From positions 1-64,000 of the forward strand of contig NZ_JACBFQ010000012.1 of assembly GCF_021401125.1 (NCBI RefSeq): a stretch of DNA of 64,000 bases, given 5' to 3'. Below, piece by piece: positions 35,619-45,026 of the stretch. The notes below the pieces were generated by a model. It did no database searches and was not told the origin of the DNA. It worked only from the letters and a program-made list of their open reading frames with translations. Position numbers and translations under genes: made by a program. The stretch's first letter is position 1, and each line of letters opens with the position of its first letter. The stretch comes from Xanthobacter sp. NM-59 (GTDB lineage: Bacteria; Pseudomonadota; Alphaproteobacteria; Rhizobiales; Xanthobacteraceae).

Positions 35619-36319
35619 GCGTGAACTGGAAGACCCGCCACCGCTCCCTCTATTATGCCACCGCGCCCGAGCCGGAAGATCCTGAGATCGTGCCGGAGGC
35701 CACGGCCCTGCTCGTCATCGACGTGCAGAACACCTATCTGGAGCGCCCGGCGCGCGAGAGCCTCTCGGGCGCCGAGCAGGCCCATTACGATGCCTGGACG
35801 CCCTTCCACGCCCGCATGGCGGATGTGGTGATCCCCAACATCGCCCAGGCCCTCGCCACTTTCCGCGGCCGGCGGATGGAGGTGCTGCACGCCCGCATCG
35901 CCTGCCAAACGCTCGACGGGCGCGACCGCTCTTTGAGCCAGAAGAAGCCCGGCTTCAACAATCTGCTGCTGCCGAAGGACGAGGCCGCCAGCCAGATCGT
36001 GGACGCCGTGGCGCCCGTGGGTGACGAGATCGTGGTGACCAAGACCACGGATTCCGCCCTCACCGGCACCAATCTGCGCTTGATGCTGCACAATCTGGGC
36101 ATCCGCACCGTGGTCTGCGCCGGCATCTTCACCGACCAATGCATCGCGTCCACCGTGCGCAGCCTCGCGGACGAGAGCTTCGACGTGATCGTGCTGGAGG
36201 ACTGCTGCGCGGCCGCCTCCATGGCCCTGCACGACGCCGAGCTCGCAATCATCAACATGATCTATTGCAACGTAATGGAGCTGAACGAGTTCAAGGCGTT
36301 GCTGGACAATCGGCCTTGA
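35615..36319 (+). CDS. Isochorismatase-family cysteine hydrolase
   Basis: 234-residue hydrolase of the isochorismatase-like fold. The catalytic triad is visible: Asp in LLVIDVQNTYLE, Lys in VVTKTTDSALTGT and the nucleophilic Cys in GIFTDQCIASTVRSL. Family members hydrolyse amide, ureido or enol-ether bonds (nicotinamidase, biuret hydrolase, N-carbamoylsarcosine amidase, isochorismatase). Which applies is not determined; next to an amine transporter an amide or carbamoyl substrate is plausible. It overlaps the regulator gene by 4 bases and precedes the kinase by 12. Confidence 0.9.
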   Translation: MSVNWKTRHRSLYYATAPEPEDPEIVPEATALLVIDVQNTYLERPARESLSGAEQAHYDAWTPFHARMADVVIPNIAQALATFRGRRMEVLHARIACQTLDGRDRSLSQKKPGFNNLLLPKDEAASQIVDAVAPVGDEIVVTKTTDSALTGTNLRLMLHNLGIRTVVCAGIFTDQCIASTVRSLADESFDVIVLEDCCAAASMALHDAELAIINMIYCNVMELNEFKALLDNRP

Positions 36320-36331
36320 GGGAGAACCTGC

Positions 36332-37315
36332 GTGCTCTATGACGATGAATTCCTGAAGCGGCTCGAGGACGGCGTGCGCGGCGCCCTGCCCCGCTGGGGC
36401 CTTGGCACCGATGCCGAGGTGAAGCTGCTCACCATTTCCGAGAACGCCACCTTCCGCGTCACCGACAAGGAGGCCGGCCCCCTCGTCTTCCGCGTCCACC
36501 GGCCGGGCTATCACAGCCGCGCGGAGATCACCTCCGAACTCGCCTGGATCGAGGCGCTGCGCGCGGATGAGGTCATCACCACCCCGCGCCCCATTCCGCT
36601 GATCAATGGCGGCCTCATCGCCGATATCGAGGATGAGGGCACGACCCGCCATGTGGTGGCGTTCGAGTTCCTCAATGGCAGCGAGCCGGCGGAGGGCGAG
36701 GACCTCGTGGGCTGGTTCCGCCAGCTCGGCGCCATCCACGCCAAGCTTCACGCCCATGCCCGCGCCTGGAGCAAGCCGGAGGGCTTCACCCGCAAGGTGT
36801 GGAACTTCGAGACAACCCTGGGCGACACCCCCCATTGGGGCGATTTCCGCGCCAGCCTGGGCCTCGACGCCAAGGGCCAGGCGCTGCTGGAGCGCACCGC
36901 GGCCCTGCTCAAGGAAAAGCTGCTGCCGCTCTCGCAGCCGGACAGCTTCGGCCTCGTCCATGCGGACCTGCGCCTCGCCAACCTGCTGGTGAACGGGGAC
37001 GAGCTGGCGCTCATCGATTTCGATGATTGCGGCCTGTCCTGGTTCCTGTTCGATTTCGCCGCCGCCATCTCCTTCCTGGAGCATGAGCCCTATGTGCCGG
37101 CCCTCAAGGCCGCATGGATGGAGGGCTATCGCACGGTTGCTCCGCTTCCGGCCGAGGCCTCCGACCAGCTCGATTTGTTCGTGATGCTCCGGCGCATCCA
37201 GCTCACGGCCTGGGTCGCCTCCCACGCGGAAACGCCCACCGGCCAGGCCATGGGCATCCCCTACACCGAAGGCACGCTCGCTCTCGCCGAAGCCTTCCTC
37301 GCCCGCCACGGCTGA
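36332..37315 (+). CDS. APH-type small-molecule kinase
   Basis: 327 residues of the aminoglycoside/choline/homoserine kinase-like phosphotransferase fold. The catalytic loop is FGLVHADLRLANLLV (HxD...N) and the metal-binding Asp is in LALIDFDDCG. The N-lobe has VKLLTISENATFRV (glycine-poor loop) and PLVFRVHRPGY with the lysine replaced by Arg-Val-His-Arg. Family members phosphorylate hydroxyl groups of small amines (choline, ethanolamine, hydroxylysine, homoserine). GTG 36332 is preceded by GGGAGAA. Its place before a class III PLP enzyme is the arrangement that suggests a kinase/phospho-lyase pathway. Confidence 0.88.
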   Translation: MLYDDEFLKRLEDGVRGALPRWGLGTDAEVKLLTISENATFRVTDKEAGPLVFRVHRPGYHSRAEITSELAWIEALRADEVITTPRPIPLINGGLIADIEDEGTTRHVVAFEFLNGSEPAEGEDLVGWFRQLGAIHAKLHAHARAWSKPEGFTRKVWNFETTLGDTPHWGDFRASLGLDAKGQALLERTAALLKEKLLPLSQPDSFGLVHADLRLANLLVNGDELALIDFDDCGLSWFLFDFAAAISFLEHEPYVPALKAAWMEGYRTVAPLPAEASDQLDLFVMLRRIQLTAWVASHAETPTGQAMGIPYTEGTLALAEAFLARHG

Positions 37316-37356
37316 CCGCCACCGGGCCAAAGACGAACGAAAGAATAGGTGCACCC

Positions 37357-38694
37357 ATGGGCCAGACGGCTCGCGCGAAAAAGCAGATCCTCGCCCTCAA
37401 CGCCTTCGCGGCGGACAACACCAGCGCCCTCAGCGAAGACGTGGCGCAGCTCGTGGCCCGGCGGCGCCGCAGCTTCGGCGCCACATCGGTGCTGTTCTAC
37501 GAGCAGCCCCTGCACATCGTCGCCGCCAAGGGTGCGGAAATCTTCACCGCCGACGGGCGCACCTATCTCGACCTCTATAACAATGTGCCCTCGGTGGGCC
37601 ATTGCCACCCCAAGGTGGTGGAAGCCGTCTCCCGCCAGATGGGGCGCTACAACACCCATACCCGCTACCTCTTCGATGAGGTGCATGATTATGCCGAGCG
37701 GCTGCTGGCCCATTTTCCGGCGCCCCTCACCAATGTGGCCTTCACCTGCACCGGCTCGGAGAGCAACGATCTCGCGCTCCGCCTCATCCGGGGCTGGACC
37801 GGCGGCATGGGCGTGATCGTCACCGAGACCGCCTATCACGGCAACACCAGCGCGGTGACGGAGGTTTCCCCCTCCTCCTACAAAACCGGTGCGCCGCCCG
37901 CGCACGTGCGCACCGTGCCCCCGCCCCATCCGCGCCATTACGGGGCGGATGTGGGCGCGGGCTTCGCCGCCGCCATCACCGCCGCCGCCAAGTCCATGGC
38001 GGACGAGGGCATTGCCTTCGCCGGCCTGCTGGTGGACAGCATCTTTTCCTCCGACGGAGTCTATGCGGACCCGGTGGGCTTCCTCGCCCCCGCCTTCGAG
38101 GCGACGCGGGCTTTGGGCGGGCTCGTGATCGCGGACGAGGTGCAGCCGGGCTTCGCTCGCACCGGCAGCCATATGTGGGGCTTTGCCCGCCACGGCGTGG
38201 TGCCGGACGCGGTCACCATGGGCAAGCCCATGGGCAACGGCTTTCCCATGGGCGGCGTGGTCACGCGGCCCGAGCTGCTCGCGCGCTTTGCGGACGAATT
38301 CGGCTATTTCAACACCTTCGGCGGCAATCCGGTGGCCAGCGCCGCCGGGCTCGCCGTGCTCGACGCCATCGCCGAGGACGGGCTGATGGAGAATGCCCGC
38401 CGGGTGGGCGCCTTTATCGTGGCGCGGCTGGAAGGCGCACGCGCCGGCTGCCCCGCCATTGGCGAGGTGCGCGGGGCGGGCCTTTATCTGGGCGTCGAGA
38501 TCGTCTCGCGGGAGGATGGCGCGCCCGATCCGGCGGGAGCTTCCGCCCTCATCAACCGGCTGCGTGACAAGGGCATTCTCATCGGCGCCGCCGGACCCCT
38601 CGGCCATGTGCTGAAGGTGCGCCCGCCTCTGTGCCTCAGCATAGAGCAGGCCGAGCGCTTCGCCGATGCCATGGAGCAGATCCTCGGGGCATGA
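37357..38694 (+). CDS. Class III PLP-dependent aminotransferase or phospho-lyase
   Basis: 445-residue fold-type I PLP enzyme, class III. PLP-site features: TCTGSESNDLALRLIRGWTG, TETAYHGNTSAVTEVSPSSY, LVIADEVQPGFARTG (PLP ring Asp) and VTMGKPMGNGFPMGGVV, whose Lys forms the Schiff base. It could be an amine aminotransferase (as for GABA or putrescine) or, given the kinase just upstream, an ammonio-phospholyase of the AGXT2L type acting on a phosphorylated amino alcohol such as phosphoethanolamine or phosphohydroxylysine. ATG 37357 is chosen since the upstream frame lies in the kinase gene. It ends the operon; a terminator follows 28 bases later. Confidence 0.9.
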   Translation: MGQTARAKKQILALNAFAADNTSALSEDVAQLVARRRRSFGATSVLFYEQPLHIVAAKGAEIFTADGRTYLDLYNNVPSVGHCHPKVVEAVSRQMGRYNTHTRYLFDEVHDYAERLLAHFPAPLTNVAFTCTGSESNDLALRLIRGWTGGMGVIVTETAYHGNTSAVTEVSPSSYKTGAPPAHVRTVPPPHPRHYGADVGAGFAAAITAAAKSMADEGIAFAGLLVDSIFSSDGVYADPVGFLAPAFEATRALGGLVIADEVQPGFARTGSHMWGFARHGVVPDAVTMGKPMGNGFPMGGVVTRPELLARFADEFGYFNTFGGNPVASAAGLAVLDAIAEDGLMENARRVGAFIVARLEGARAGCPAIGEVRGAGLYLGVEIVSREDGAPDPAGASALINRLRDKGILIGAAGPLGHVLKVRPPLCLSIEQAERFADAMEQILGA

Positions 38695-38721
38695 GCCCAT
38701 CCTCCCGGCCGACCAGTTCCA

Positions 38722-38757
38722 AGCCCCCGGTGTCCGAAACGATGCCGGGGGCTTTTC
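38722..38757 (+). terminator. Intrinsic terminator of the transporter operon
   Basis: 10-bp stem (AAGCCCCCGG / CCGGGGGCTT) with a 14-base loop and following TTTTC. Confidence 0.85.
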
Positions 38758-38944
38758 TGTGGGTTTTTCATCACCGCCGTGACAGCGCCTCAACCCTGGG
38801 CTAAGGCCGGGACCCCTGGAATCAAGCCGGGAGCCTTTCCCTGTTTTACGGAATCTGGGAAAAGGCTCTAGATTATTGAATTAACGCGCTTTCTTCACGC
38901 GAACCGGTCCCCGCTTCGCTCGAAAGCGCTGCAGAGGAGTTCCC

Positions 38945-41314
38945 ATGGCCGCCCAGCCCCACGGTGATACCGAAGCCATCGCCCGCATCATTGCCGGCGA
39001 GATCAGCGCCCGGCCGGCGCAGGTGAGCGCGGCGGTGGGGCTCCTGGACGAGGGCGCGACCGTGCCCTTCATCGCGCGCTACCGCAAGGAGGTCACCGGC
39101 GGCCTCGACGACACCCAATTGCGCACCCTGGAAGAGCGCCTGTCCTATCTGCGCGAGCTGGAGGCGCGGCGCGCCACCGTGCTCTCTTCCATCGAGGGGC
39201 AAGGCAAGCTCACCGACGATCTGCGCGCCAGGATCCTCGCCGTGCCCACCAAGGCCGAGCTGGAGGATCTCTACCTTCCCTACAAGCCCAAGCGCCGCAC
39301 CAAGGCTGAGATCGCCCGCGAAAAGGGCCTTGCCCCCCTCGCCGAAGCCATCCTGTCCGATCGCACGACGGTGCCGGCTGAGCTCGCCACGCGCTTCCTC
39401 AACGATCAGGTGGCGGACGTGAAGGCCGCGCTCGACGGCGCCCGCGACATCCTGGTCGAGACCTTCGCGGAGAATGCCGATCTGGTGGGCCGCCTGCGCA
39501 CCTATATGAAGGGCAATGCCATGCTCAAGGCCAAGATGGCCGAGGGCAAGGAGGAGGCGGGCGCCAAGTTCCGCGACTATTTCGACCACACGGAGAAATG
39601 GGCCACGGCCCCGAGCCACCGCGTGCTCGCCATGCTGCGCGGCCGCAATGAGGAGATGCTCACCCTCGACCTGGTGGTGGACGAGGATGCCACCGCCCCC
39701 ATCAAGCCGGTGGAAAGGTTGGTGGCCGAGGCCTACGAGATCCCGCTGGCGAACGGCCGACCGGCCGACGCCTTCCTCCTGGATGTGGCGCGCTGGGCGT
39801 GGCGGGTGAAGCTCTCGCTGCACCTCACCATCGACCTCATGGGCGAGCTGCGCGAGCGGGCGGAAGAGGAAGCCATCCACGTCTTCGCCCGCAATCTCAA
39901 GGACCTGCTGTTGGCGGCCCCGGCCGGCTCGCGCGCCACCATGGGGCTCGACCCCGGCATCCGCACCGGCGTGAAGGTGGCGGTAGTGGACGGCACCGGC
40001 AAATTGCTGGCCACCTCCACTGTCTACCCCTTCCAGCCCCGCAACGACGTGCAGGGCGCCATGGCGGAGCTCGCACACCTCATCCGCCGCCATCACGTGG
40101 AGCTGATCGCCATCGGCAACGGCACCGCCAGCCGCGAGACCGACAAGCTGGCCTCCGACGTCATCGCCGCGCTGCCGCCGGACGCCGAGGGCAAGAAGCC
40201 CATCAAGGTGGTAGTGAGCGAGGCCGGCGCCTCGGTCTATTCCGCCTCCGCCGTGGCGGCCGCCGAAATGCCGGACATTGACGTGTCGCTGCGCGGCGCC
40301 GTCTCCATTGCCCGCCGGCTCCAGGACCCGCTGGCGGAACTGGTGAAGATTGAGCCCAAGTCCATCGGCGTCGGCCAGTATCAACATGACGTGGATCAGG
40401 CCCGCCTCGCCAAGGCCCTCGACGCGGTGGTGGAAGATGCGGTGAACGCGGTGGGCGTGGACCTCAACACCGCCTCCGCATCGCTGCTCGCCCGCGTGTC
40501 GGGGCTGGGGGCGTCCCTGGCGGAAGCCATTGTCGCCCATCGCAACACGGTGGGGCCGTTCAAGACCCGCAAGGAGCTACTCAAGGTTTCCCGCCTCGGC
40601 CCGCGCACGTTCGAATTGTCCGCCGGCTTCCTGCGCATTCCCGATGGGGCCGAGCCGCTCGACGCCTCCGCCGTGCATCCGGAGGCCTATGAGGTCGCCA
40701 AAAAGATCGTGGCTGCCTGCGGACGCGACGTGCGCGCGCTGATGGGCGACACTGCGGCCCTGAAGGCGCTCGATCCGCGCGTGTTCGCGGACGAGCGCTT
40801 CGGCCTGCCCACGGTGCGCGACATCCTCTCCGAACTGGAGAAGCCCGGCCGCGATCCGCGCCCCGCCTTCAAGACCGCCACCTTCGCCGAGGGCGTTCAC
40901 GAGATGAGCGACCTGAAGCCGGGCATGATCTTGGAAGGCACCGTGACCAATGTGGCCGCCTTCGGCGCGTTCGTGGATATCGGCGTGCACCAGGACGGGC
41001 TGGTCCATGTCTCGGCCCTGGCTGACCGGTTCGTGAAGGACCCCCATGAGGTGGTCAAGGCCGGCGACGTGGTGAAGGTGCGCGTGGTGGACGTGGACGT
41101 GAAGCGCAAGCGCATCGCCTTGTCCATGCGCAAGGACGATGCCGGCGCCCGCCCCGCCGGCGGCAAGGGCCAGGACGCCCCCACCCGGAACGCGGGCGGC
41201 CCCTCCCCCCAGGGGCGCGATCAACGCCGCGCGCCAAGCGGCCGCGATCAAGGCGCGAACCAGGGCGCCTTCGGCGCTGCTTTGGCCGAGGCCATGCGGC
41301 GCAAGGGCAAATAA
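38945..41314 (+). CDS. tex: RNA-binding transcription accessory protein Tex
   Basis: 789-residue multi-domain nucleic-acid-binding protein of the Tex/YhgF family, related to eukaryotic Spt6. Domains in order: N-terminal helical region ([25 protein letters not shown]), YqgF RNase-H-like domain ([21 protein letters not shown]), helix-hairpin-helix ([22 protein letters not shown]), and S1 RNA-binding domain ([30 protein letters not shown]). The last ~55 residues are Gly/Arg/Gln-rich and disordered. GCAGAGGAG precedes the ATG. It is monocistronic and is followed by the 1.8-kb repeat region. Confidence 0.97.
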   Translation: MAAQPHGDTEAIARIIAGEISARPAQVSAAVGLLDEGATVPFIARYRKEVTGGLDDTQLRTLEERLSYLRELEARRATVLSSIEGQGKLTDDLRARILAVPTKAELEDLYLPYKPKRRTKAEIAREKGLAPLAEAILSDRTTVPAELATRFLNDQVADVKAALDGARDILVETFAENADLVGRLRTYMKGNAMLKAKMAEGKEEAGAKFRDYFDHTEKWATAPSHRVLAMLRGRNEEMLTLDLVVDEDATAPIKPVERLVAEAYEIPLANGRPADAFLLDVARWAWRVKLSLHLTIDLMGELRERAEEEAIHVFARNLKDLLLAAPAGSRATMGLDPGIRTGVKVAVVDGTGKLLATSTVYPFQPRNDVQGAMAELAHLIRRHHVELIAIGNGTASRETDKLASDVIAALPPDAEGKKPIKVVVSEAGASVYSASAVAAAEMPDIDVSLRGAVSIARRLQDPLAELVKIEPKSIGVGQYQHDVDQARLAKALDAVVEDAVNAVGVDLNTASASLLARVSGLGASLAEAIVAHRNTVGPFKTRKELLKVSRLGPRTFELSAGFLRIPDGAEPLDASAVHPEAYEVAKKIVAACGRDVRALMGDTAALKALDPRVFADERFGLPTVRDILSELEKPGRDPRPAFKTATFAEGVHEMSDLKPGMILEGTVTNVAAFGAFVDIGVHQDGLVHVSALADRFVKDPHEVVKAGDVVKVRVVDVDVKRKRIALSMRKDDAGARPAGGKGQDAPTRNAGGPSPQGRDQRRAPSGRDQGANQGAFGAALAEAMRRKGK

Positions 41315-41520
41315 CGCGCTCCACGCCATCTCCATCTGCGGGACGGGCGCCGCCCACCGGCGCCTTCCAGCCCCCTTCCCGTGTGCGGAGGCGGATTGCC
41401 GCGGGCCGGCCTCCCGCGAAGCAATGCGCGCACACGACGCGGCTCGGCGCCGTCGCGCCTCTGTGGCGCATGGTCTGAAAAATCGGGGCCGTGCGAGGTA
41501 CCTGCCGGCCTCATGGGGCA

Positions 41521-42425
41521 GCCACGACGCCACTCCAAAGCCCGCCCGCACCGACACGGCTTCCGCTAGCGGGCAGAGGGAGCGGGAAAGGCCGCGCACC
41601 GCCCGCGAAGAGCGCATCACCAGAACAAACCCGGCGCCGCGCAGAGCCATCGCAGCTCTGCGGTGCGTCATCTGAGGGATCGGGCGGCCCGAGCAGCTTC
41701 GCCCCCCCCATCGGGGCGGCCACGACGCCCCTCCGAAGCCCCTGCTCAGCGACACGTCTTCCGCCTGCGGGCAGAGGGGGCGGGAAAGGCAGCGCGCTGC
41801 CCGCGAAAACGCATCGGCAAGACAAAACTGACACCGCGCGGGCTATCGCGGCTGAGGTGCGTCGTCTGAAAGATTAGGACCGCGCGAGCAGCGTCGCCGC
41901 CCCATCGGGGCGACCACGACGCCACTCCGGAGCTCGCGCTCAACGACACGGCTTCCGCCAGCCGAAGAGGGAGCCGGAGGAGCGGCGCGCCGCGAAACGC
42001 TTCGCCGACGCAAATCCGGTTCGGCGTCATCGCGGCCTCCGCGATGCCACTTTAGAGCCCCGCGTTCAAACGGTTTCCGCCTGCGGGCGGAGGGGGCGGG
42101 AAAGGCAGCGCGACGCCCGCGAAAACGCATCGGCAGAGGCGGCACGCCGCGCGGGGACCATCGCGGCTTTGTGGGGCTTGGTCTGAAGGATTGAGGCCGC
42201 GCGCATTCCTTCACGGCCCTATCTGGGCGGCCACGACTGCACTCCGGAGCCCCCGCACAACGACATAGCCTCCGCCAGCGGGCGGAGGGGCGGGAAAGGC
42301 GGCGCGCCACCCGCGAAAGCGCATCTGCAGGGCAAATCCGGCGCCGGGCGGGGCGGCGCGACTCTGCTGTGCGTTACCTGAGACACGACAACCGCGCGGG
42401 CTACGTTCTGCCCCACCAGAGCGCC
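41521..42425. repeat. Imperfect tandem repeat, ~190-198-bp unit, five copies
   Basis: Units begin at GCCACGACGC-type sequences at 41521, 41719, 41912, 42041 (diverged) and 42230. Each contains, in the same order, CTTCCGC, a GCGGGC(A/G)GAGGG block, GCGGGAAAGG, CCCGCGAAA and CGCATC, then an (A/G)TCGCGGCT-type stretch, a TCTGA-(A/G)GGAT-type stretch and, in most, CCCCATCGGGGCG. The third unit lacks its last ~65 bases. GCGGGC and GCCCGC within each unit can pair. The copies differ by many substitutions, so the array is old or under diversifying processes. Confidence 0.85.
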
Positions 42426-42927
42426 ACCGGGAGCGCGGATAACGCCGACCTGGAGCACCCCACCCCACGTCCAGCATTTGCAGCGGAGGGATCGGAAAGA
42501 AAGGCAGAAGGGGCGCAAAAGCGCGGCACGGCAACCAAGGCCGCGCGACGCGGGCCCACTGCGCCTCGCGCCTCTTCTGAAAGAGTGGAGACGCGCCGGC
42601 TGCGCCGTCCCCCATCAGGCGGCCATAAGAGCGTTCCAGCGCACACGCGTCACGGCGGATCTTCGGCCTGCGGCACGGCATCGGGGCGGCGCGGGGCGAG
42701 GCAAGAGATGCGGCGACAAGGGACAGGACCGCACTGCGCAGGCCACGCCGCCTCAAGCCGTCATTCTGCAGCGATTGAAACGGCGCTGGCCCCTGCCATG
42801 CCCATCAGGAGGGCCAGAGGCAGCGACAATGCCAATAGGCCGGCCGCGCGCCCGCTGCGAAGGGGGGCGCGTGCGGATGCTCACGGTAAACGCCACAATG
42901 AATGGCGCGAGGACGGAACCTCACGGC

Positions 42928-42963
42928 GCCGCTATGCCCCCAAGGGCCGCTATGCCCCCAAGG
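42928..42963. repeat. 18-bp perfect direct duplication
   Basis: GCCGCTATGCCCCCAAGG occurs twice back to back. It lies in the gene-free stretch before the small membrane-protein gene and looks like a recent slippage event. Confidence 0.85.
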
Positions 42964-43095
42964 GATGAGGCGCTCTCGCCAGCGACCCATTCACGCGCGT
43001 GAGCCCTCACTCTCCCTTCAAGCGAAGGAGGGCACGCCGCACTCGGCGTCATCCTGTGACGGTCGATCCGGCGTTGGCGGATCAGCCACCCGCCG

Positions 43096-43389
43096 TCAGC
43101 GGTGCGCGGTCACCTTCACGGTGCGCGGAACGAGGCGCGAGAGCACGCGGCGGCCACGGGGCGGCTCCTTGCCGTCGCTCATGAGCATAACGGCGAAGCC
43201 CATCTGCACGCTGCCGAAGGTCACGCCCAGACCGAAGGTGAGCAGCACCAGACCCAGCATGCCGTCCTCGGTGCTGGCCAGCTTGCCGAGGCCCGCCACG
43301 TTGAACGCCACCATGGCCCCCACCAGCGCCACCGCCAGCGAGATGCCAACCACCGCGTGGGTCACAAGAAACCTGACGAGAAAAGGCAT
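43096..43389 (-). CDS. Small two-helix membrane protein
   Basis: 97 residues, start MPFLVRFLVTHAVVGISL. Two hydrophobic segments (VVGISLAVALVGAMVAFNVAG and MLGLVLLTFGLGVTFGSVQMG) flank a short charged loop (KLASTEDG), and the C-terminus is basic (PPRGRRVLSRLVPRTVKV), so it is probably N-in/C-in in the inner membrane. A purine-rich GGGAAGG stretch precedes the ATG. No family is recognised. It is divergent from the host-attachment-type gene at 43660, 270 bases away, which probably share a regulatory region. The single-gene unit has no neighbour on its strand. Confidence 0.7.
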   Translation of the reverse strand: MPFLVRFLVTHAVVGISLAVALVGAMVAFNVAGLGKLASTEDGMLGLVLLTFGLGVTFGSVQMGFAVMLMSDGKEPPRGRRVLSRLVPRTVKVTAHR

Positions 43390-43659
43390 CGTCCCTTCCC
43401 CTTTTCCGCGCTCCTGCACGGCCCCGCGGGTCGTTTCGTCTTCGCCGAGCGCCACATGAAGCATTATGATCTCACGCGTGCGACACACTGTGCAAGGGCG
43501 CCGTGCCGCCAAGGAGTCGCAGACACGGCGGACCGCGTGCAAGAAGTGATCGCGGCGGAAGGGCAGCTTGATCCCGCGCAAGGCACGGCCGGCCGCCGGC
43601 GCCGATGCTGGGGGCGAAATCAAGGGCCGGAACGCACGGCAGAACGAGGAGAAACGTCG

Positions 43660-44103
43660 ATGGGTACGCTCCCCAAATGCAATCGTCTGGTGGTGGTGGC
43701 CGATGGCGCGAAGGCGCTGCTGCTGGCTGATTCGGGCATCCCGCCCGAACCCAAGCTCGCGGTGGTCGACACGGTGAGCGAGCCGCACGAGAGCACCACC
43801 GCGCTCGGCACCGAGCGTCCCGGGCGGGTGCACGAATCGGCGGGCGTATCGCGCAGCGCCGTCGAGGAGGCCGATCTCCATACAGAGGCCGAGATCGCCT
43901 TCCTCAAGCGCGTGGCGGAGCGCCTTGACGCGCTGGCGAGCGCTGGCGAGCTGCGCCGGCTGTTGCTGGTCGCCCCGCCCAAGGCCCTCGGCACCCTGCG
44001 CGACGCCCTCGGCCCGCAGGCGCGGGGACTGGTGGACGGCGAGGTGGCCAAGGACCTCGTGAAACTGCCCGTGGACGAGATCGCCCGCCGCATCGCCACC
44101 TGA
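43660..44103 (+). CDS. Host-attachment-protein family protein
   Basis: 147-residue protein resembling the family annotated as required for attachment to host cells, first described in Agrobacterium; it is related to release-factor-like (baeRF) folds. Features: LVVVADGAKALLLADSG at the start, ESTTALGTERPGRVHES, EAEIAFLKRVAERLDALA, RRLLLVAPPKALGTLRDAL and GEVAKDLVKLPVDEIARRI. There is no signal peptide, so the historical name is probably misleading and the protein is likely cytoplasmic. ATG 43660 has GAGGAG 6 bases upstream. An 11-bp hairpin follows 15 bases after the stop. Confidence 0.85.
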   Translation: MGTLPKCNRLVVVADGAKALLLADSGIPPEPKLAVVDTVSEPHESTTALGTERPGRVHESAGVSRSAVEEADLHTEAEIAFLKRVAERLDALASAGELRRLLLVAPPKALGTLRDALGPQARGLVDGEVAKDLVKLPVDEIARRIAT

Positions 44104-44118
44104 GGCAATGCTTTCACT

Positions 44119-44153
44119 GATGAGCGCCCCCCCCCGGAGGGCGGGCGCTCATC
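44119..44153 (+). terminator. Hairpin terminator candidate
   Basis: Perfect 11-bp arms (GATGAGCGCCC / GGGCGCTCATC) with a 13-base loop just after the host-attachment-family gene. No T run follows. Confidence 0.55.
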
Positions 44154-44245
44154 CGCATCGCGAGGGGGCGTGCCCCGCGACGCCAAGGTACGACAGGGGG
44201 AATAACGGCATCGTTCGCCTTCCACTTTTAAAGGAGAGCGCCGGC

Positions 44246-44389
44246 ATGCCCAAGCTGACGCGGAAGCGGCGCGTCCAAGGCCGCATGGCCATTTCAGGTT
44301 TTCGAAGCCCCGTCCTCCGTCGCTCGGCCACGCCCACATTTCCGGTGCGTCTCCTTATCCCTGCCACGAAGGCAAGGCGGAACCGCTGA
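44246..44389 (+). CDS. Possible 47-residue basic protein
   Basis: Short frame starting MPKLTRKRRVQGRMAISG, very basic, with AAGGAG 10 bases upstream. The only support is the ribosome-binding sequence; there is no recognisable family, and a chance frame is quite possible. Confidence 0.25.
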   Translation: MPKLTRKRRVQGRMAISGFRSPVLRRSATPTFPVRLLIPATKARRNR

Positions 44390-45026
44390 AGGCGAGCTTT
44401 CCGCGTGGCCACGCACCTCTCGCCACGTGCGCTTAAGCTTGACCAGCCCTCGGCGCGGCTCCGCCGGCCTTGCGGCTTGCGCCCTGCGGACGAGGTGATG
44501 AGCGCGGAAGCAGGGTTGCTGCGCCGGGGTGCTCGCGCGCATCGAAGCCCCATGCCTCCTGCTGTTCCGGGACCGGCGCCACAGACCGCGCGAGCCGCAG
44601 CGGTGGCGGAGCCCCCCCAATGGCCAAGGCAACCGGTGCCACAGCCGGGCAAACGGACGTCCGCCGGACATCGAGGTGCTCCGCCAAGGGAGCGGGCTGC
44701 CGTGTGCCGGGCGATGAGCCAGCTCCAGGGCCCGCGGCATCGATGGCCGTTTGCCCGCTCCCGCAGCAGCAAAGGGGCGCGCCACCGGCTTCACCCACCA
44801 CGGCGAAGGTGCCCGGGGCCAGCCGCAGACCTCCCCACACCCGCCGCGCCCTCCCTCGCGTTCCCCACAGGCGTTTCGGCGCGCCGCGGCGGGCTCGCCG
44901 GAACGCCCGCACTGCCCTATCCTGGCGGCAACTCCGCCCCCAAACCGTGCGGCCTCTCTCCGCGAGAGCGCGGCCATCCGCTTTCGGCAAAAGGGCGACA
45001 AGGACGGAACGGGGAGGACGGCCGCC
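44390..45026. other. Gene-free stretch with nested inverted repeats
   Basis: No convincing gene on either strand. It holds two long-range inverted repeats sharing one arm: CGGGCAAACGG (44646-44656) with CCGTTTGCCCG (44747-44757), and GGGAGCGGGC (44688-44697) with GCCCGCTCCC (44753-44762). The pairings are mutually exclusive. Transcript direction is unknown; the region lies before the HIG1-like and pduO genes. Confidence 0.5.

Larger units (their letters stand above)
41315..43095. other. Gene-free 1.8-kb stretch dominated by degenerate repeats
   Basis: No supported gene. The left half holds the tandem repeats entered separately (41521-42425), with a decayed partial unit at 41382-41520 and further decayed similarity to about 42700. 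Open frames on the minus strand repeat phrases such as RFRGRRAAFPAPSARRR, but unit lengths of 198, 193, 129 and 189 bases do not keep one frame, so translation is unlikely. Confidence 0.6.

Noticed and set aside
41315-43095. Repeat-containing protein gene on the minus strand
   Set aside because: Repeated peptide phrases appear, but unit lengths are not all multiples of three and no ribosome site or domain is visible.
44246-44389. Firm small-protein gene
   Set aside because: Only a ribosome-binding sequence supports it, so it is listed with low confidence and not as a finding.
44390-45026. Cobalamin riboswitch before pduO
   Set aside because: I looked for the B12 box and the conserved core and found only partial resemblance (AGCCAG), which is not enough to call it.
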